From contig JAICQE010000021.1 of the NCBI GenBank assembly GCA_025938035.1, forward strand, positions 1 through 33,594: a stretch of DNA of 33,594 bases, in the 5' to 3' direction. Position 1 is the stretch's first letter; every line of letters begins with the position of its first letter. Positions 8,893-15,908 of this stretch are shown piece after piece. The stretch comes from Vicinamibacteria bacterium (GTDB lineage: Bacteria; Acidobacteriota; Vicinamibacteria; Vicinamibacterales; UBA2999). The position numbers and the translations under genes were made by a program. The notes beneath the pieces were generated by a model. The model did no database searches. It was not told the origin of the DNA and saw only the letters and a program-made list of their open reading frames with translations.

Positions 8893-10233
8893 GTGATCGT
8901 CGTTCCGTTCACGATTCCCGGAGAACAGGTGCGCGCCAGCGTGCGGCGGCTGCGCGAAGGATCGTACGTCGGCGTCGTCGAGGAGATCCTGCGGCAATCC
9001 CCACATCGCGTCGCGCCTCGCTGCCCGCATTTCGGTTTCACGGGTCCGGCTGAAGCCGGACACTACGACCGACGAGGCTGTGGCGGGTGTACCTGGCAGC
9101 ACATCGCCTATCCGGAGCAGCTGCGTCTCAAGTCCGAGCTGGTCACACGACTGCTGCGCGAGGCCGTTCCTCAGGCGCCGGCGGCCCTGCCAACATCGAC
9201 GGCGGCGCAGATCGATTCGCCATGGGGATACCGGCAGAAGGTTCATTTCGTGTTTGGCCCCGGACCCCGGGGTTCGCTGGCGATGGGACATTACGCGCGC
9301 GGCACTCGGCGCGTGATTCCCGTCACCGCCTGTCCAGTACACGACGAGCGCGGCAATGCCCTCGCCTTCGGGTTCCGTGATGCGCTCGACAGCGTGGCGC
9401 GGACGTCGCCGAAGCCTCGCGGAGACGGGTCGGGTCCGCGTGATCGTGTAATGAAGGGTCTTGCGGTCAGGGTTGCCGCGAACACGCCGGAGGTCATGGC
9501 CGCACTTATCCTGACCGGCCCGGCAGACGGGCGCCTCCGCAACGTGACGCGTCAGGTGTTCGACAAGGACGGCGCGACCACGTCCGTCCACGTCAACCTT
9601 CATCCGCGTGGCGACGCGTACATTTTCGGACGCGACACACGGCGCGTCGCCGGCGCCGATCGGCTGCGCGAAGAGGTCGCCGGGCTCTCGTTCCTCATTT
9701 CGCCTACCGCGTTCTTCCAGACGAACGTGCGAGCCGCCGACATCCTTGTCCGCCTCGTCGTCGATGCGGTTCCGCAGGCCTCGACCGTGCTCGATCTGTA
9801 CGCGGGTACGGGGCTGTTCGCCCTTGCCCTGGCCCGCGCCGGCAGGCGGGTGACGGCGGTCGAAGAAAGCCGCGACGCGGTGCAGGACGGCGAGGCGAGC
9901 CGCCGCCTGAATGGCATCAGCGCGGACCAGTGCCAGTTCGTCGCCCGTCGTGTCGAGGATGCGCTGCACAGGCTGCGACAGCGGTTCGACGTTGTGATCG
10001 TCGATCCACCACGGGCGGGGTGTTCGGCGCAGGTCATCACAGGAGTCTTCAGCGGCCTCAAACCACCGCTGGCTGTCTACATCTCCTGCAACCCGGAAGC
10101 GCTGGCCCGGGATTCTCGAGAGATTGCGCGACGTGGTTATGAGATCGCGTCCGTGCAGCCACTGGACATGTTTCCGCACACGGCCCACGTGGAAACGGTC
10201 GCCGTCCTGCGTCGCCGCCGGACAATAGAATGA
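8893..10233 (+). CDS. RumA/RlmD-type 23S rRNA m5U methyltransferase
   Basis: SAM-dependent uracil-C5 methyltransferase of the TrmA/RlmCD family. Numbering from GTG 8893 (446 residues): a TRAM-like start (VVPFTIPGEQVRA), a [4Fe-4S] motif C44...C63-GG-C66, the SAM motif LDLYAGTGLFALALA, the substrate motif VDPPRAGC, the nucleophile C399 in YISCNPEALARD and the general base E434 in HVETVAVL. Two oddities stand out. The first Cys spacing is X18 instead of the usual X5 because about 13 residues encoded by a palindromic repeat are inserted. The TRAM homology also extends upstream in frame (LNAGGDGVARHGRQ), yet no ATG, GTG or TTG exists between the upstream stop (8794) and 8893. The true start may be a rare codon such as CTG 8851, or the first TRAM strand is lost. 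Confidence 0.9.
   Translation: MIVVPFTIPGEQVRASVRRLREGSYVGVVEEILRQSPHRVAPRCPHFGFTGPAEAGHYDRRGCGGCTWQHIAYPEQLRLKSELVTRLLREAVPQAPAALPTSTAAQIDSPWGYRQKVHFVFGPGPRGSLAMGHYARGTRRVIPVTACPVHDERGNALAFGFRDALDSVARTSPKPRGDGSGPRDRVMKGLAVRVAANTPEVMAALILTGPADGRLRNVTRQVFDKDGATTSVHVNLHPRGDAYIFGRDTRRVAGADRLREEVAGLSFLISPTAFFQTNVRAADILVRLVVDAVPQASTVLDLYAGTGLFALALARAGRRVTAVEESRDAVQDGEASRRLNGISADQCQFVARRVEDALHRLRQRFDVVIVDPPRAGCSAQVITGVFSGLKPPLAVYISCNPEALARDSREIARRGYEIASVQPLDMFPHTAHVETVAVLRRRRTIE
9033..9071. repeat. In-frame palindromic repeat inside the RumA-type gene
   Basis: A segment of about 39 bp containing the perfect palindrome GTCCGGC-TGAA-GCCGGAC (9044-9061) lies between the codons for CPHFG and CGGCTWQH. 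It encodes FTGPAEAGHYDRR-like residues that are foreign to the family. Its architecture matches the intergenic palindromes at 3724, 22176 and 32446. Boundaries are estimated by comparison with the usual Cys spacing. Confidence 0.7.
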
Positions 10234-10273
10234 CGACCAACGAGTGAACGAGACAGGAGGAAGGAGATCGCCG

Positions 10274-11548
10274 ATGAGGGTTCGAATACGTCTCGCATTG
10301 CCGACTGCCTGCTGTGTGATCGCGGCCGCGGTCCTCGCCGCCGCGCAGCAGCAGCCGGCGCCGAATCCCGCACAGGCGAAGTATCCCTACCCTGTCGTGC
10401 GCGACATGCGCGGCGTCGTCCCGCCCGGCCCGAAACCGCTGCCATCGCCGCCGCTCGGCGCTGGGCCGTGGACGTTCCAGACGACCGAGGCGAACATCCG
10501 CGTCTCTGTTGTCACGAAGGGCTTTTCGAATCCGTACGGGCTCGCCATTCTTCCGGATGGCACCTTCCTCATCACCGAGCGTGCCGGCGCACTGCGCGTC
10601 GTCCGCAACGGCGTCATCGACCCGCAACCGGTGCCGGGCGTGCCGCAGGTCATTTATCGCGGAACGGAAGCGGGACTGATGGACATCATCCTGCACCCGA
10701 ACTACGCGCAGAACCGATGGGTCTACTTCACCTACCACAAGCCAATCGGGAACAACCTCGCCAGCAATGCCGTCGGCCGCGCGGTGTGGAACGGCCAGGG
10801 GCTGACCGACGTGAAGGAGATTTTCCTGTCGGACGACGTCGATACCGAGGTCAGCCGGATTACGTTCGGCCGTGACGGGATGCTCTACATGACGATCGGC
10901 GGCCCGGGCACCGGTCCTCCCGCCAGCCTCGATCGGCCGCAGCACGGCAACGACTACGCCGGCAAGCTCATTCGCATGCGCGACGATGGTTCGCTGCCGC
11001 CCGATAACCCGTTCGCCGGCAGGAAGGATTACAAGCCGTACATCTACGCACTGGGGTTCCGCAATCAGCTTGGGCTGACCACCAATCCATACAACGGCGA
11101 GATCTGGGCGGCCGAGCAGGGACCGAACGGCGGCGATGAGGTCAACGTGATCCTGCCCGGGCGGAACTACGGATGGCCGTTTGCCAGCTACGGGCGCGAC
11201 TACCTCGGTCCGCGGTTCAACGCCGCGCACGCCGCTCGCGGCTTCGAGGAGCCGACGGTCTATTGGGTGCCGTCGATCGCCGTGTCGGGAATGACCTTCT
11301 ACAACGGCGACCGCTTTCCGAACTGGCGCCGCAACCTGTTCGTCGGCGGCATGCGCGAAGGCGAGATGTCGCCAACCGGCCAGCTGCAGCGCATCGTGTT
11401 CAACGACCAGTGGCAGGAGCTGCGGCGCGAGTCGCTGCTGCGGGATCTGCACCAGCGGATTCGCGACGTGCGGCAAGGGCCGGACGGGCTGCTTTACGTG
11501 GTGACGGAAGAAACGCAGGCGGCGTTGCTGCGGATTGAGCCAATGTAA
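10274..11548 (+). CDS. PQQ-dependent aldose sugar dehydrogenase (soluble GDH/Asd-like), exported
   Basis: Second quinoprotein, 424 residues, distinct from the one at 7.1 kb. The ATG at 10274 has a strong ribosome site (AGGAGG followed by AAGGAG, 10256-10267) and opens a signal peptide ending near LAAAQQQ. The propeller motifs are typical of the Asd/YliI group: FSNPYGLAILPDGTFLITER, GLMDIILHPNYAQNRWVYFTY, SRITFGRDGMLYMTIGG, YALGFRNQLGL, EIWAAEQGPNGGDEVN, PGRNYGWP, AVSGMTFYNGDRFP and LFVGGM. It is expected to oxidise aldoses in the periplasm with PQQ and calcium. It starts 40 bp after the methyltransferase gene. No PQQ synthesis genes are in this window. Confidence 0.9.
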   Translation: MRVRIRLALPTACCVIAAAVLAAAQQQPAPNPAQAKYPYPVVRDMRGVVPPGPKPLPSPPLGAGPWTFQTTEANIRVSVVTKGFSNPYGLAILPDGTFLITERAGALRVVRNGVIDPQPVPGVPQVIYRGTEAGLMDIILHPNYAQNRWVYFTYHKPIGNNLASNAVGRAVWNGQGLTDVKEIFLSDDVDTEVSRITFGRDGMLYMTIGGPGTGPPASLDRPQHGNDYAGKLIRMRDDGSLPPDNPFAGRKDYKPYIYALGFRNQLGLTTNPYNGEIWAAEQGPNGGDEVNVILPGRNYGWPFASYGRDYLGPRFNAAHAARGFEEPTVYWVPSIAVSGMTFYNGDRFPNWRRNLFVGGMREGEMSPTGQLQRIVFNDQWQELRRESLLRDLHQRIRDVRQGPDGLLYVVTEETQAALLRIEPM

Positions 11549-11630
11549 AAAACGATGCCGTGCAATTCCCGCTGCGGCGGTGAAATAGCGCGCGAACAAT
11601 TCATAGGGTGTCTGGTTCTATCGTCTCGAT

Positions 11631-12203
11631 TCACGTCTCAGCAAACGCGCGCGTGAGCAGCTCGGATACGCCGAGCGTGTCGGCCGATCGGCGGAGGTAG
11701 CCGCGATCGAGCGCCGGTCCCTGGACTCGAATGATGCCGACGATGTCGCGCCACTGGCGGTCCGACGTGGCGCCGGCGTGCTGGTACCAGCGAAGCTTGT
11801 GCAACAGCACATCTTCAGGGGTGTAGATGTACAGGACGTGAGCAGCCGACGGCGGCGAGAACGGGACACGGCGGCGGAGAACCTCCTCATCGATGGGCGT
11901 CCCGCCGGCGACAAAAAGGTCCACTTTCATGGCGGTGTCGAGGTGGATGATGTTGACGCTCAGCCGCTCGCTGGCGGCGCGCCTGAGGCGTTCCGCCGGC
12001 ACGTAGAAGCGGGCCGACAGACCGTCGAGCAGCGCATCGACGTGCTCGGGTCGAAGGTCGACGGAGATGTCAGCGTCCTGCGTGGAACGCGGCTCACCTG
12101 CCACACTGCTGGCCAGCGATCCGCCAACGGCATAGCGAAGGCCCAGCGCCTCGAGCACGCGTGCGACGTCGGCGACGATTGTCCAGGGATTGGCGTCGTC
12201 CAC
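11631..12203 (-). CDS. Nucleotidyltransferase-fold protein (AbiEii-like), second gene of a two-gene module
   Basis: The product has 190 residues from GTG 12203, chosen because GGGAG lies about 10 bases upstream and the partner gene stops only 7 bases before. A polymerase-beta-like nucleotidyltransferase core is visible: GGS at 27-29 (YAVGGSLASSVAG), DAD at 43-45 (TQDADISVDL) and a third acidic strand in MKVDLFVAGG, followed by VLYIYTPEDVLLHKLRWYQHAG and the helical tail DIVGIIRVQGPALDRGYL. This arrangement is that of AbiEii/minimal nucleotidyltransferases, some of which are toxins modifying tRNA. Toxicity here is inference. The pair is convergent with the PQQ dehydrogenase gene and flanked by mobile-element scars. 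Confidence 0.75.
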   Translation of the reverse strand: MDDANPWTIVADVARVLEALGLRYAVGGSLASSVAGEPRSTQDADISVDLRPEHVDALLDGLSARFYVPAERLRRAASERLSVNIIHLDTAMKVDLFVAGGTPIDEEVLRRRVPFSPPSAAHVLYIYTPEDVLLHKLRWYQHAGATSDRQWRDIVGIIRVQGPALDRGYLRRSADTLGVSELLTRAFAET

Positions 12204-12210
12204 GACGCGA

Positions 12211-12483
12211 CTACTCCCGCAGGTCGGCTGCGTCCGGGAAGGCCTGCACGGCCAGATTGCGTCCGAGTCGCAGTATCGCGAGTCGCAGGAATTGTTCGCG
12301 TGCGGTGGCGCCAGGATATCGACGCCGGACGCCCTCTTTCGCGGCCTCGTGTACGCCGCGGCACAAACCAGCGACAAGCACCGCCTTCTCGTCACGCGAC
12401 ATCCGCTGCCACAGCGCAACCTGGCGTGCCTCGATGTCGAGCGGAGTGTCGTCGGCCAGGGGCGTCCGACCAGGAGAGGTCAC
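12211..12483 (-). CDS. Small helical partner protein of the nucleotidyltransferase
   Basis: A 90-residue, mostly alpha-helical, charged protein starting at GTG 12483. The central block ARQVALWQRMSRDEKAVLVAGL, then RRRYPGATAREQFLRLAILRLG, resembles small proteins that commonly precede this type of nucleotidyltransferase in soil bacteria. It is not an AbiEi helix-turn-helix antitoxin and not a recognisable HEPN protein (no RxxxxH motif). A CATAAT hexamer ends 6 bases before the start codon, which would give a nearly leaderless message. The 85-bp repeat edge lies 37 bp upstream. Role unknown; an antitoxin or substrate adaptor is a guess from gene order. Confidence 0.65.
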   Translation of the reverse strand: MTSPGRTPLADDTPLDIEARQVALWQRMSRDEKAVLVAGLCRGVHEAAKEGVRRRYPGATAREQFLRLAILRLGRNLAVQAFPDAADLRE

Positions 12484-12519
12484 TGCGAGATTATGGCGCA
12501 GGTCGAACTTACGATGGCG

Positions 12520-12604
12520 GGACGATAGGAATCATTAGCCGGGTTTGCGCGCGCCTCGTTGATGGAATGCTGCTTATGCGGCCCCACCCTCCCGTCAGCA
12601 CAGC
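12520..12604. repeat. 85-bp direct repeat, copy 1
   Basis: Identical to 14018-14102 apart from one base (T at 12563, C at 14061). The left edge abuts the upstream region of the nucleotidyltransferase module; the right edge cuts the TPR-regulator N-terminal fragment exactly after its ASRLRSRL codons. It may be a solo terminal sequence of the neighbouring IS91-type element, since the other copy lies just beyond the 3' end of the transposase. Confidence 0.95.
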
Positions 12605-12852
12605 CGCGACCGCAGTCGTGACGCCTCCACCCGGGCGATAGGGTCCGCGCGTGGATCGAACCCGTCGCCGCGACCCAGCGCTTCGGCGCCCAGGGTGTAG
12701 TCCTTCAGGCGGCCGGCCCGCCCCTGAAGCGCCTCCTCGACGATGAACGTGAGTAGTGTTTTCGAGCGTTCCGCGCCGCGAAAGGTGTCGCTGGCGAGGA
12801 TTCGAACGAGTTGCGCGTGAACGGCCGCGGGAGGAACCTGCGCGATGTCCAT
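12595..12852 (-). pseudogene. N-terminal fragment of a winged-helix/TPR regulator
   Basis: The reading frame begins at ATG 12852 and encodes the N-terminal box found at the start of many Acidobacteriota TPR regulators: AQLVRILASDTFRGAERSKT, LLTFIVEEALQGRAGRLKDY, TLGAEALGRGDGFDPRADPI and ARVEASRLRSRL. Homologues continue into ERYY... and a several-hundred-residue TPR region. Here homology stops at the repeat boundary and a TGA follows one codon later. It is a truncated gene whose C-terminal counterpart lies at 13568-14017. Confidence 0.75.
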
Positions 12853-12991
12853 GCGGCGACGATTATACGAGCCCGCTCATCTCGGTCCGATGACTGAATG
12901 GACGTACGTAACCGTAACAGCGGCATTTGTAACCGGTTCGTTCTTGCGGGCGGCGGACGCCTTCTGGCAACGTGCGAGCGCCTGCTGCGAG

Positions 12992-13561
12992 ATGATGAGA
13001 TTAGCGAGAGGGCTGAAGCCGACTTCTTTCTTGAGAGCACTCGCCGGACTGGTCCTGTCCTCCCTGCCGGCGGCGTGCGATACGCCAACCCAGCCGAGTC
13101 CGAGCCCGAGTGAGCCGAGCCCAGCCAGTGTAGTGGAGGGCGCTCTGAGTGGAACGTATTCGCTGACGATCGCAGCGTCGAGCCGATGCCGATCCGAGCT
13201 TCCCAACGAACTGCAGACGCGCACGTACACCGCGACAATCGAGCAGGCGGCGGACGACTCGCTGATGGTCCACGTGGATTACCCGTCCGGCTGGTCGTGG
13301 GGACAACCCGACAGATTTCCTGGCCGGTTAGGCGCGACGAACGAAGTCATATTCGAGCTTGGCGTCGAGGAGTGGTGGCTGGCGGGAGGGGAGTTCCTCG
13401 CGTACGGAACCACCAGGGTCACGATCGTCGAGGAGCGACTATCCGGATTTCTGGATGGCTATATGAAGGCGATCGTCATAAACGAGGATGGCCGCGGTAA
13501 CCGGGTCGTCACATGCACGGCTCCGGACCACGCTGTGCTGTTTTCGAGGCGACCGCGGTAA
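12992..13561 (+). CDS. Putative lipoprotein of unknown function
   Basis: From ATG 12992 the product has about 189 residues: a basic start (MRLARGLK), a hydrophobic core (FLRALAGLVLSSLPAAC) with a possible lipobox Cys, then a Thr/Pro/Ser-rich tether (TPTQPSPSPSEPSPAS) typical of acidobacterial surface lipoproteins. The mature domain begins GALSGTYSLTIAASSRC and looks all-beta; a second Cys occurs near the end (RVVTCTAP). The frame is open upstream to 12845 but would add residues before the signal sequence and overlap the divergent regulator start. The gene lies between the two regulator fragments, inside the repeat-bounded segment. Confidence 0.55.
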   Translation: MMRLARGLKPTSFLRALAGLVLSSLPAACDTPTQPSPSPSEPSPASVVEGALSGTYSLTIAASSRCRSELPNELQTRTYTATIEQAADDSLMVHVDYPSGWSWGQPDRFPGRLGATNEVIFELGVEEWWLAGGEFLAYGTTRVTIVEERLSGFLDGYMKAIVINEDGRGNRVVTCTAPDHAVLFSRRPR

Positions 13562-13567
13562 GCGTCC

Positions 13568-14017
13568 TCATGCCGCTCGCATCGGATGGCGTCCGAGCAG
13601 TCGCTCGCCGCCGGCCTCGCGGAATGACGCCAGCGCGCGGTCGCGGCCAGTATGCGCGTCCGCAAGCACGGTGCGGAACACCGGATTGGATCGCAGCGGA
13701 TCGAAATGACGGCTGCGGTCGAGCGTCGAGGCGGCGAAGTACCGTCTGGCAACGGCGTGCTGCAGGTCTGCGAGTCCGTCGTCGAGCGCACCGACCTCAC
13801 AGAGCATCCATCCCTCCAGGAAGATCGCTTCCGGGTCGAACTGGATCTTCACGGTTGCCATCGTCGCCATATGCCGCTTCATGTCGTCCGGCCGGCGATC
13901 GAGCCACGCCATGAGGTAATCCCACCAGACTCGAAACGTCGGGAGCGTCAGCGTATCGCGGAGGTTGTTCAGCAGTTGACGGGCCTCGTCATGCCGCCCC
14001 GCAAGCCCGAGCCCCAT
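13568..14017 (-). pseudogene. C-terminal fragment of a TPR regulator
   Basis: A frame of about 149 residues opens at the very edge of repeat copy 2 and encodes the usual C-terminus of Acidobacteriota TPR regulators: GLAGRHDEARQLLNNL, FLEGWMLCEVGALDDGLADL, HAVARRYFAASTLDRSRHFD, PLRSNPVFRTVLADAHTG and RALASFREAGGERLLG. The N-terminal and middle parts are missing. On this strand it lies upstream of the N-terminal fragment (12595-12852), so the two pieces are in permuted order. They could come from one gene or from two paralogues. Confidence 0.7.
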
Positions 14018-14102
14018 GGACGATAGGAATCATTAGCCGGGTTTGCGCGCGCCTCGTTGACGGAATGCTGCTTATGCGGCCCCACCCTCCCGTCAGCACA
14101 GC
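14018..14102. repeat. 85-bp direct repeat, copy 2
   Basis: Second copy, same orientation, 1,498 bp from the first. The left edge abuts the TPR C-terminal fragment; the right edge runs into the region downstream of the IS91-type transposase. Both copies contain a short ATG-initiated frame beginning MLLMRPHPPVSTA, which is probably not a gene. Confidence 0.95.
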
Positions 14103-14247
14103 GCGGATTGCCCGCGATGCACAGCGCGGATCATGTGCCGCGTGCGCATGCCTGTCGAACGGCCATGTGAGCAGTCAGGCCTCGGGCACACCGCTCCTGA
14201 TCGCACCGCCCTCGCGCACGCCGTCTCAACTCAGTAGGGCGAAGCGC
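14103..14247. other. Non-coding 3' flank of the IS91-type element
   Basis: No convincing gene. A 12-bp direct repeat CACAGCGCGGAT occurs at 14097-14108 and 14120-14131, straddling the end of the 85-bp repeat. In IS91/ISCR elements the replication origin end lies 3' of the transposase gene, which is this side, so the region may contain that terminus. Confidence 0.35.
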
Positions 14248-15600
14248 TCAGGGCGCCGGCACGTCCTCGTCGTAGCACAGATCCGCCCGGCCGAGTGGAA
14301 GCGGCGGCGGTCGTGCGGGCCGGGGCGTGGACACCTCAGCGGGCACGCCGAGATGACCGAGGATGCGCCGGATCACGGTCGGGTCTTCGATGAGGGCGAT
14401 CAGCTCGAGGCGATCGCCGCAGCGCGGACACGCGAGGACGTCGAAGCCGAAGCTCCGCTGCATCAGCTCCGCCCACAACCGGTTCGTGCGCGGCGGGCCG
14501 GGCGGCGCCCTGTGCGAGGACGACTCCCCTGCTCCGCGCGCATCGTCGTCGGCGACCGCGGGGTCGCCCTCGCGCGGCCGCAGCCGCGACCGCCACGCCC
14601 GACCGTGCGCCGAGCACACCGTAATACAGCACGAGATTGATCCGCGGGCGCGGCGTGAGCGCCGCAAGCCGTTCGAGCAGCTCCACCGGCTCGAAGAGCA
14701 GCCGTGTGGTCCCATCCGCCCACCGGTGCCGCAGATCGAGCAGCACCTGCCCGTCCGTGGTCAGATGCAGCCGCTCGGCCGCGATCGGCGGGCGTAGCGC
14801 ATAGCGACACAACCGCTCCAGCCGCGCCCGGTCCCGCGGCGGCACGACGACGGCGGCATGGAGATCGAAGCCGTTGCCCCGCGCGTGACAGGGGCCGCGC
14901 CCGGACGGCGCCAGCGCCAGCAGGTTCGCCGAGGCGCCACAGCGGCGCACCGCCGCACCGGCCCGCTCCCCGAGCGCCTGCCGTCCCTGCACGGAGGCGC
15001 CGGCGATCCCGGCCAGCCCGGCCTCTTCCCGCCATGGATCCGCGGCGCTCCCCTCGCCGAGATCGTCCAGCACGCCGCGCCGGGCCAGCAGACGATGGAG
15101 GCGGCGGTCGATCGTCTGGAGCAGCCGGTCCATCTCGTCGTCGGTCGGCGACGTCGCCTCGTCGAACCACAGCGTCCCATCCTCCGCCTGGCTGTACACG
15201 CCGTCGAGCACGAGCGCATGGACGTGGATATTCAGATTCAATGCGGCACCGAACCGCTGGATGATCGCCACGGCTCCACCCCGACCACCAGGCATCCCCC
15301 GCCGCGGCGAACGCCGCCGCAGATCGCCAAGCACTGCCCGCACGAAGACGCCCGAGACCGCGCGGCAGAGCGGATGGTCCCATGCCAGCACGTAGCGCAG
15401 GCGGTGCGGCAGACTCAGCACCCACTGTCGTACTGGCACGATCGGAAAGACGTCATCGACCAGATGCGCGGCACGCTCAGCCATCCGCCGACCGCCACAG
15501 CTCGGACAGACCGCACGCCCCTTACAGGAAAACGGCACGAGGCGGTCGAGCCTGCACCGGCCGCACTGAAACCGCGCGAAGCCATGGCAGGGCGCCCGGG
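14248..15600 (-). pseudogene. IS91-type (HUH) transposase, 5'-truncated and frameshifted
   Basis: Rolling-circle transposase remnant. From about 15583 the minus strand encodes the zinc-binding region GFARFQCGRC...FSCKGRAVCPSCGGRRM, then VRQWVLSLPHRLRYVLAWDH, the HUH motif in LNIHVHALVLDG, and the tyrosine motif CRYALRPPIAAERL followed by HRWADGTTRLLFEPVELLER and RPRINLVLYYGVL. The frame then shifts at about 14606-14612. The correct continuation (AWRSRLRPREGD, the C-terminal CPRCGDRLELIALIEDP and RRILGHLGVP) is in another frame ending at 14248. About 55 usual N-terminal residues are missing, replaced by recQ remnant sequence. Loss of two bases or gain of one in a GC run explains the shift; a sequencing error cannot be excluded. 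Confidence 0.85.
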
Positions 15601-15644
15601 CGCCGCAGGTGCATCGACATCGCCGACCGGCTCGCGGCGATCGC

Positions 15645-15906
15645 CAGCACCGCACGCTCCGCACGGGTCGCGCGCCGCAGGGTCGCCGAAGTGGCGCAGG
15701 ATCGCCGCGCGCAGGCAGCCGGCGGTCTGGGCATACGCAATCATCGGCGCAGCATGGACGACAGCCTCGATGTCGGCGCCGATCGATCCCCATGCCTTCG
15801 GCATCACAGCAAGCACGTCGCGCCCCTCGAGCACGGCACTGATCACATCTTCCTGACCTGGGCGGAACGACGTGTGCCCGAAGCGCCGCCGAAGCGGATC
15901 GGCCTT
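15645..15906 (-). pseudogene. RecQ helicase remnant with internal deletion
   Basis: The frame encodes the start of a RecQ ATP-dependent DNA helicase, DPLRRRFGHTSFRPGQEDV and VLEGRDVLAVMP, up to the point where the Walker A TGAGKS should follow. It then jumps at about 15771-15800 to the RecQ zinc-binding region, IAYAQTAGCLRAAILRHFGD followed by DPCGACGAGD. The helicase core, roughly 300 residues including Walker A and DEAD-like motifs, is gone. The fourth zinc Cys is also lost at the junction with the transposase. It lies directly after the last gene of the Bat operon. It cannot be a functional helicase. Confidence 0.8.
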
Positions 15907-15908
15907 AT

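Noticed and set aside
8821..11599. Long minus-strand frames of 455 and 513 residues
   Set aside because: They are antisense to the well-supported RumA-type and PQQ dehydrogenase genes, with composition expected from third-position GC bias and no motif.
12520..14102. Integron cassette or attC interpretation of the 85-bp repeats
   Set aside because: No convincing RYYYAAC/GTTRRRY core pair or folded attC arms are seen and no integrase is present; the link to the IS91-type element is simpler.
14606..14612. Programmed frameshift in the IS91-type transposase
   Set aside because: There is no slippery heptamer or A-run; the shift is in a GC run, and the gene is also truncated at its 5' end, so decay or sequencing error is more likely.
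14463..15425. A 320-residue minus-strand frame inside the transposase region
   Set aside because: Its sequence is low-complexity Arg/Ala/Gly; the transposase motifs are in the other frame, so this one is a shadow.
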